DNA of 45,254 nt. Source: Marinactinospora thermotolerans DSM 45154. GTDB taxonomy: Bacteria > Actinomycetota > Actinomycetes > Streptosporangiales > Streptosporangiaceae. Shown here piece by piece: positions 29,720 to 45,254 of the stretch. A program made the translations under genes and the position numbers. The stretch is taken from contig NZ_FUWS01000019.1 of assembly GCF_900167435.1 (NCBI RefSeq), forward strand, positions 1-45,254, in the 5' to 3' direction. The notes under the pieces are model-generated. The model made no database searches, was not told the DNA's origin, and was given only the letters and a program-made list of their open reading frames with translations. Position 1 is the stretch's first letter; every line of letters starts with the position of its first letter.

Positions 29720-32700
29720 TCACACGCCGGGGACGGTTCCGGCGTCCTCCTCGCGCTGCTCGGCGGCGGCGAGGCGGTCGGCGAGCAGCGGCCCCACGGC
29801 GGCCAGCGCGGCGGGGGCGAGCAGGTCGTCGTGGGCGAAGGGCACCTCGACGCGCTCGACCGCGCCCCCGACGTAGGGCGCCCAGGCCCGCGCCGCCTCC
29901 CCGCGCGGCCCGCCGGGCGGCGCGGCCTCGACGACGAGGACGTCGCCGGGGTGGTGTCCGGGCACCCCGGCGGCCAGCAGCCGCGCGGCCAGCCGGTGGT
30001 TGGCCGCGAGCAGGCGCGGGTCACCGTGGTCGCCGGCGACGGCCGCGCCCGCCTCCCCGAAGTCGGGAGGCGCCGCGTCCGCCCCGTCCTCGCGGGGCGG
30101 GTGGGCGTGGCCCGGCGGGAAGGCGTCGAGCAGGGCCAGCAGCCCGACCCGCTCCCCCTGCTTGCGCAGGCGCACGGCCATGGCGTGGGCGAGCGCGCCG
30201 CCGAAGGACCAGCCGACCAGGTGGTAGGGGCCGTGCGGGCGGACGGCGCGCACGCGCGCCACGTACTCCTCGGCGAGCTCCTCCAGGCCGGCGGGTTCCG
30301 CGCCGGAGGCCAGCGCGGCCGACAGGTCGGGGGACTCGACACCGTAGAGGGGACGGTCCGCGCCGGTGTGGCGGCGCAGGCCGACGAAGGGCCAGGCGAA
30401 CCCGCTCGCGGGGTGGACGCAGAACAACGGCGCCCGCTCCCCCTCGGCGCGCAGGACCCGCACGCCGCGCGGTGCCGGGGCGCCGTCTCCCACCGCGGTG
30501 GCGGCCGTGCCGTCGCGGGCGATGTGGGCGGCGAGCGCGGCCGGGGTGGGGTGGGCGAACAGGTCGGCGATGCGCGGGCGGGCGCCGGTGTGCTCGGCGA
30601 CCAGCGCCCGCAGCCGCACCAGGAGCATGGAGTGGCCGCCGAGGTCGAAGAAGTCGTCGTCGGCGCCGACCGCGGGCAGGCCGAGGACCTCGGCGTACAG
30701 GGCGCACAGCAGCGCCTCGGCGGCGTCGCGCGGCGGGCGGCCCGGCTCGTGCGCGGCGGTGTCGGGCGCGGGCAGCGCGGCCCGGTCGATCTTGCCGTGC
30801 GCGGTGAGCGGGAGGGCGTCCAAGGTGACGAAGGCCGCGGGGATCATCGAGGGTGGCAGCGTCCGGGCGAGGTGGGCGCGCAGCAGCGCCGGGTCGACGC
30901 CGCCGTCGCCGGCGGGCACGACGTAGGCGGCGACGCGGCGGTCGCCGGGTGCGGCCTCCCAGGTGTCGACGGCGACCTGGCCGACGTCGGGGTGGGCGCC
31001 CAGCGCCGCGGCGATCTCGCCGAGTTCGATGCGGAACCCGCGCACCTTGACCTGGTCGTCGGCGCGTCCGACGTAGTCGATGGCGCCGTCAGGGGTGCGG
31101 CGGACCAGGTCGCCGGTGCGGTACAGGCGCGATCCGGGCGGGCCGTAGGGGTCGGCGACGAACCGCTCGGCGGTGGTGTCCGGCCGCCCCAGGTAGCCGC
31201 GGGCCAGGCCGGCGCCGCCGAGGTAGAGCTCGCCGACGACGCCGGGCGGCACCGGACGCAGGCCCGCGTCGAGGACGTGCGCGGTGGTGTTGGCCGTGGG
31301 ACGGCCGACGACGGGCCGTTCGTGGTCGGTGGTGAAGGCGGCGAGCGCGTCGACGGTCGTCTCGGTGGGGCCGTAGAGGTTGACCCCGCGGGTGGCGGGC
31401 AGTTCGCGCAGCCGCTGCCACAGCGCGGGCGGGACGGCCTCCCCGCCGACGCCGAGGGTCAACGGGTGGTGGGCGCCGTCGTCGAACAGTCCCGCGCGCA
31501 CGAGCTGGAGCGCGTGGGAGGGCGTCACCTCGATGAAGTCGATGCGCGCGGAGCGGATGTGGGCGACCAGCAGATCGGGGTCGCGCATCTCCTCCTCGGA
31601 GACGACGTGCAGGGCGTGGCCGTCCAGCAGCCACAGTTGCGGCTGCCAGGAGGCGTCGAAGGCGAACGACCAGGAGTGCCCCACCCGCAGCGCCCGCCCG
31701 CCGGCCCGGCGGGCCGTGGGCCGGTGCAGGGTCTCACGGTGGCTGTGGAAGAGGTTGACGACGCTGCGGTGGGTGACGACCACCCCCTTGGGCCGCCCGG
31801 TGGAGCCGGAGGTGTAGATGACGTAGGCGGCGTGGTCGGGGCGCAGCGGGGCCGCGCGGTCGGCGTCGGTGGGGTCGGTGGCGGGTCGGTGGGCGGCGGT
31901 ATCGGGTGTCAGGACCAGGCGGGGGACGCCGGCGGCGGTCGCGGCCGGCCGGTCGGCCAGGCCGGGCGAGGTGACCAGGAGGACGGGGGCGGCGTCGGTG
32001 AGCATGTGGGTGACGCGCTCATCAGGGTAGAGCGGGTCGATCGGCAGGTAGGCGGCGCCGGTCTTGAGGACCGCCAGCAGCGTGGCGACGGTGTCGGCCT
32101 CGCGGGGCAGCAGCAGCGCGACGACGCGCTCGGGGCCGGCCCCGAGCGCGATCAGCTCGTGGGCCAGCCGGTTGGCGCGCGCGTTGAGCCGGGCGAAGGT
32201 GAGCCGCGTCGCGCCGCAGACCAGGGCGGTGGCGTCGGGGGTGGCGCGCGCCTGGCGTTCGAACAGGTCGGCCAGGGTGACGTCGGCGGCGGGAAGCGCC
32301 GGCCCGGTCGCCACGGCGGCGGCCTCGGCCCGTTCCGCGGCGGTGAGCAGGTCGAGGCGGCCGATGGGGCGGGCCGGGTCGTCGGCGGCGGCCTCCAGCA
32401 GGCGCAGCAGCCGCGCGGCGACGCCCTCGACGGTGGCGTGATCGAACAGGTCGGCGCTGTAATCCAGGGCGCAGCCGATCCCGCCGCCGGGGTCGTCCAG
32501 GAATTCCACGGCCAGGTCGAATTTCGCGGTGGCCCCGGGCTGCGGTTCGCGCCGGACCTCGATCCCGGCCAACGGGAACTCCAGGTCGCCGGCGCGCTGA
32601 TAGGCGACCATCACCTGGAACAAGGGGTGGTGGGCGGTGGAGCGCACCGGGTTGAGCAGTTCGACCAGGCGCTCGAAGGGGATGTCCTGGTGTTCGAAGG

Positions 32701-35700
32701 CGGCCAGGTCGGCCTCGCGCACTCGTGCCACCAGCTCGCGGAAGGAGGGGTCGGCGGAGGTGTCGGTGCGCAGCACCAGCGTGTTGACGAAGAACCCGAC
32801 CAGGTCGTCCAGCGCGGGGTCGGCGCGTCCGGCCACGGGGGTGCCCAGCGGGATGTCGGTGCCCGCGCCCAGGCGGGTCAGCAGCGCGGCGACGGCGGCC
32901 TGGAGCACCATGAACACGCTGGCGTCGCAGTCGCGGGCGAGCCCGCGCAGCCGGGCGGCGAGCCCGGCGGGGACGGTGACGCGCACACCTCCGCCGCGTC
33001 CGCCGGCGACCGCGGGGCGGGGACGGTCGGTGGGCAGCGCCAGTTCGGCGGGCAGCCCGGCCAGGGCCGTGCGCCAGAACGCCGCCTGGGCGCCGACCAG
33101 GCTGTCGGGGTCGTTCTCGTCGCCGAGCAGGTCGCGCTGCCACAGCCCGTAGTCGGCGTAGTGGACCGGCAGGGGCGTCCAGGCCGGTGCCCGACCCACG
33201 AGCCGGGCGGTGTAGGCGGTGCCGATGTCGCGCAGCAGCGGCCGGGCCGAACGCCCGTCGCCGGCGATGTGGTGGAGCAGGAGCAGCAGCACGTGCTCGT
33301 CGGGGCCGAGCCGGAACAGGTGGGCCCGCAACGGCGGCTCCTCCTCCAGCCGGAAGCCGGTCGCGGTCGCCTCGGCCAGGCGCTGCGCCAGGTCAGCCTC
33401 GTCGACCGGGTGGACCGGCAGGTCCGGGCGGGCCGCCTCGGGGGCGCGGATCACCTGCCGGGGTTCGCCGTCGACCTCGGGGAACACCGTGCGCAGGGTC
33501 TCGTGGCGGGCGACCACGTCGGCCAGTGCCGCGCGCAGCGCGGCGGGGTCGAGCGGGCCGCGCAGCCGCGCGGCGAAGGGGATGGTGTAGGTGGGGGTGG
33601 GGCCGTCCATCCGGTACAGGAACCACATGCGCTGCTGGGCGAAGGACAGCGGCAGCACTTCGGGGCGGGGCCGTGGACGTAGGGCGGGCAGTTCGCGTCC
33701 GGCCTCCAGGTGCTCGGCCAGGCGGGCGACGGTGGGCGCGTCGAAGACGGCGCGCAGCGGCAGCTCCCTGCCGAGCGCGGCGCGTACCCGCGCGACCAGC
33801 CGGGTCACCAGCAGCGAGTGTCCGCCCAGCGCGAAGAAGTCGTCGTCGACGCCGACGGCGGGCACGTCGAGCACTTCGGCGAACAGCTCGCACAGCAGCT
33901 CCTCGACGGGGTCGCGCGGCGGGCGCCCGCCGCCCGCGGCCAGGGGCTCGGCGTCGGGCAGCGCGGCGCGGTCCACCTTGCCGTTGGGCAGGGTGGGCAG
34001 CTCGGGCAGCACCGCGATCGCGGCGGGCACCATCGCCGGGGGGAGCGTGGCGGCGAGCCGGTCGCGTAGCGCGCGCGGGCCGAGGGTGGCGCCGTCCACC
34101 GGGACCGCGTAGGCGGCCAGCGAGACGGTTCCGGTGTCGTCGGCGCGGGCGAGGACCACGCACGCGGCGACGTCCGGGCAGGCGGCCAGCGCCGATTCGA
34201 CCTCGGCGGGCTCGACGCGCAGCCCGCGGATCTTCACCTGGTGGTCGGCGCGTCCCAGGAAGTCCAGTTCGCCGTCGGGCCGGCGGCGCACCAGGTCCCC
34301 GGTGCGGTACATGCGCGATCCGGGCGGGCCGAAGGGGTCGGCGACGAACCGTTCGGCGGTCAGGGCGGTGGGGCCGCTGTAGCCGCGGGCCAGCCCGGGG
34401 CCGGCCAGGTAGAGCTCCCCGGTGACCCCGTCGGGCAGCGGGCGCAGGCCGCGGCCCAGCACGTAGGCGCGCACGCCGGGGTCGGGGCGGCCGATGGGGA
34501 CGCGCTCGGCGTCGGCGTCGGGGTCACAGGCGTGCAGGGTGGCGTTGACGGTGGCCTCGGTGGGGCCGTAGCAGTTGAACATGGGGCGTCCGGCGGCGAA
34601 GCGGCGCACCAGGGTCGCGGAGACCGCCTCGGTCCCGGCCAGGACGGTCATCCCCGGGGGGAGTTCGATGTCGGGGGGCAACGCCGACAGCAGCGCCGGG
34701 GGCAGGGCCGCGTGGGTGACGCCGTGGGCGCGCAGGTGGTCGATGAGCGGGGCGCCGGCCACCCGCCGTTCCTCGGGCACCGGCACGAGCGCCGCGCCGC
34801 ACAGCAGCCCCATGACGATCTCCCAGAACGCCACGTCGAAGGCCGGTGAGGCGAACTGCGCGATGCGGGAGCCGGACCCCACGCCGAGCCGGTCGGAGGC
34901 GGTGGCGACGAGCTTGGCCACCCCTTCGTGGGTGACCACCACCCCCTTGGGCCGGCCGGTGGAGCCGGAGGTGTAGACGAGGTAGGCGGCGTGGTCGGGG
35001 CGCAGCGGGGCCGCGCGGTCGGCGTCGGTGAGGGGCGTGGCCGGGTGTGCCGCCACCCGCGCGGCGGTGTCCGGGTCGTCCAGGACCAGGCAGGGGGCGT
35101 CGAGGAGGCCGGCGAGCCGGGGGTGCAGGCCGGTGTCGGTGACCGCGCAGACCGGGCGGGCGTCGGCCAGCGTGGTGGCGACGCGCTCGTCGGGGTGCCC
35201 GGGGTCGATGGCCAGGTAGGCCGCGCCGGCTTTGAGGACGGCGGCCAGTGCCACGGCGAGGTCGGGTGAGCGGGGCAGGGCGACGGCGACCACGGTCTCG
35301 GGGCCGGCGCCGTGGGCGATGAGTTCCCGGGCGAGCCGGGTGGCGCGCGCGTCGGCCTGGGCGGCGCTCTCCTGCCCGTCGGCGCCGACCAGCATCGGGG
35401 CCTCGGGGTCGGCGGCGACGCGGCGGGCGAGCAGGTCGGGGAAGGTCGCCGGGCGGGTGGCGGCCCGGCCGGCCGTGTCGGTGGCGTCGGGGGTGACGGC
35501 GCGGCGGAGCCGGGCGTCGTCGAGCAGGCACAGCCGGCCCAGGGGGGCGCCGGGGTCCGCGGCGACGCGTCCGAGCAGGGTCACCAGCCACGCGCCGATC
35601 TCCTCGGCGCGCCGCCGGGGCAGCAGGTCGGGCCGGTGGCCGATGCGCAGCCGCAGGCGCCGTCCCGGCACCACTCCCAGTGACAGCGGGTAGTGGGTGG

Positions 35701-36813
35701 AGTCGTCCCCCTCGACCGCGGCCACCCACGCGCCGCGCTCGGGCGGCGTCGCGCGTTCCAGCGGGTAGTTCTCGACGACCACCAGGGTGTCGAACAGGGG
35801 GGTGGGGCCGGCCAGGCGCTGGATTCCGGCCAGGCCGAGGTGGTCGTGGTCCATGAGCGCGGCGCGCTCGTCGCGCATCCGCGCCAGCAGGTCGGCCACC
35901 GGTTCGGCGGGGCGCAGCCGCGCCCTGACCGGGACGGTGGTGATGAACAGGCCGATCATCGACTCGACGTCGGGGATCTCGGGCGGGCGCCCCGAGACGG
36001 TGGTGCCGAAGACGACGTCGTCGCGGTCCAGCAGGGTGCCCAGCAGCGCCGCCCACGCCGCCTGCACGACCGTGCTGAGGGTGACGCCGTGGTCGCGGGC
36101 GAGCGCGCCCAGCGCGGCGGTGACGTCCTCGGGAACGTCGGCGAGGACGGTGTCGGGCGTGTCCCGGCCGGGCCGGTGGGCGCCGGCGAGCAGGGTGGGG
36201 CCGTCCAGGTCGGCCAGTGCGGCGCGCCAGGCCGCCTCGGCGGCGGCGCGGTCGCGGCCGGCCAGCCAGGCGAGGTGGGCGCGGTAGGGGGTGGGCCGGG
36301 GCAGGGCGGTGTCGTCGCCGGCCGCGGCGATGTCGAGGAGTTCGCGCGTCAGCGGCGGCAGCGACCAGCCGTCGAGCAGGATGTGGTGGTGGGTGAGGAC
36401 GAGGACGTGGTGGTCGGGCGCCGTGCGGGCCAGCGCGAACCGGATGAGGGGCGGGGTGGCCGGGTCGAAGGGAGTGGCGCGTTCCTCGTCACGCAGTCGG
36501 CGCAGCGCGGCGGCGCGGCCCGCCTCGTCGGCCCCGCTCAGGTCGGTGTCACGCCAGGCCAGGTCGACGCGGCGTGGGACGAGGGCGACGGCCTGGCCGT
36601 TGCGGCGGCGGCGAAACGCCGAGCGCAGGTGGGGGTGGCGGCGCAGCAGGGCGCGGGCGGCCTCGCGCAGCGCGGCCGGGTCGAGCGGTCCGCGCAGGTC
36701 CAGCGCGACCTGGACGGTGTAGACGCCGGGGTCGTCGTCGCGTCCGCTCTCGAAGAGCAGCCCCTCCTGCAAGGGGGTCAGCGGGAGGATGTCCTCCAGG
36801 CCGGTGGGGGTGT

Positions 36814-36817
<4 letters not shown>
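29720..36817 (-). CDS. non-ribosomal peptide synthetase, C-A-PCP-C-A-PCP-TE
   Basis: Two-module terminating NRPS of 2365 residues. C1 (about 8-435) has HHHILLDGW near 142. A1 (about 460-960) has [11 protein letters not shown] near 621, and I read its pocket as D-V-W-A-V-A-C-V-N-K, which matches no code I know. PCP1 has LGGHS near 1000. C2 (about 1045-1480) has HHIAGDG near 1180. A2 has the same core near 1671 and pocket D-A-Q-E-G-G-L-V-D-K, also unassigned, with an unusual [15 protein letters not shown] core. PCP2 has LGGHS near 2060, and the TE (about 2110-2365) has GWSFGG near 2203. GTG 36817 overlaps the upstream NRPS stop as GTGA. C1 should accept a D-configured chain because the upstream protein ends in an E domain. 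The TE releases the product by hydrolysis or cyclisation. Confidence 0.95.

Positions 36818-45254
<8,437 letters not shown>

Overview
This is a very GC-rich window with GTG and TTG starts, GC-rich hairpin terminators without long T-tails, DmdR/IdeR-type iron boxes, and two XRE-DUF5753 loci (one with DUF397 and a HATPase, one with a DUF6879-type gene). Together these point to a filamentous actinomycete. Nocardiopsaceae or a related Streptosporangiales family is my inference, not something proven here.

Layout. 1-4838 (+): a MacB/FtsX-type ABC exporter pair and an FAD/NAD(P)-binding protein. 4847-7776 (-): polyprenol-phosphate-mannose synthase, a DeoR-type repressor, a ThuA-domain protein and an overlapping 56-residue single-TM protein. 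8010-12459 (+): an Sfp-type phosphopantetheinyl transferase, then a compact candidate RiPP cassette made of a prolyl oligopeptidase, a 37-residue acidic peptide and a JmjC/cupin-4 Fe(II) hydroxylase. 12538-21907: iron genes and transporters. FhuF-type reductase, siderophore-interacting flavoprotein and MbtH each lie behind a 19-bp iron box (tandem for mbtH). They are mixed with two EntS-like exporters, aspartate decarboxylase (PanD), two further MFS pumps and a TetR repressor with a perfect palindromic operator. 22204-28888: small-gene territory. It holds a 7-codon ORF with a strong Shine-Dalgarno sequence and terminator, a HIT hydrolase, a PIMT-like methyltransferase, two XRE-DUF5753 regulatory modules, a Lnu(F)-like nucleotidyltransferase and an anti-sigma-type ATPase. 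28975-45254 (-): a GNAT hydroxamate-type acyltransferase and two large NRPS genes, the first truncated by the window edge.

How it fits together. The NRPS line reads (A)-PCP / C-A(Ser)-PCP / C-A(Ser)-PCP-E, passes through a C-terminal docking helix to C-A-PCP-C-A-PCP-TE, and so should make a peptide containing Ser-D-Ser. MbtH, the PPTase, the GNAT acyltransferase, the SIP and FhuF reductases and the iron boxes make it a siderophore system. PanD suggests beta-alanine supply. The N-hydroxylase, loading modules and importer are not in view. The most unusual element is the protease/acidic peptide/JmjC cassette, whose peptide C-terminus is an Asp-rich DxDGxD-like segment. A second, more speculative one is the heptapeptide ORF (MNGDGDN) near a HIT hydrolase and a PIMT-like enzyme.
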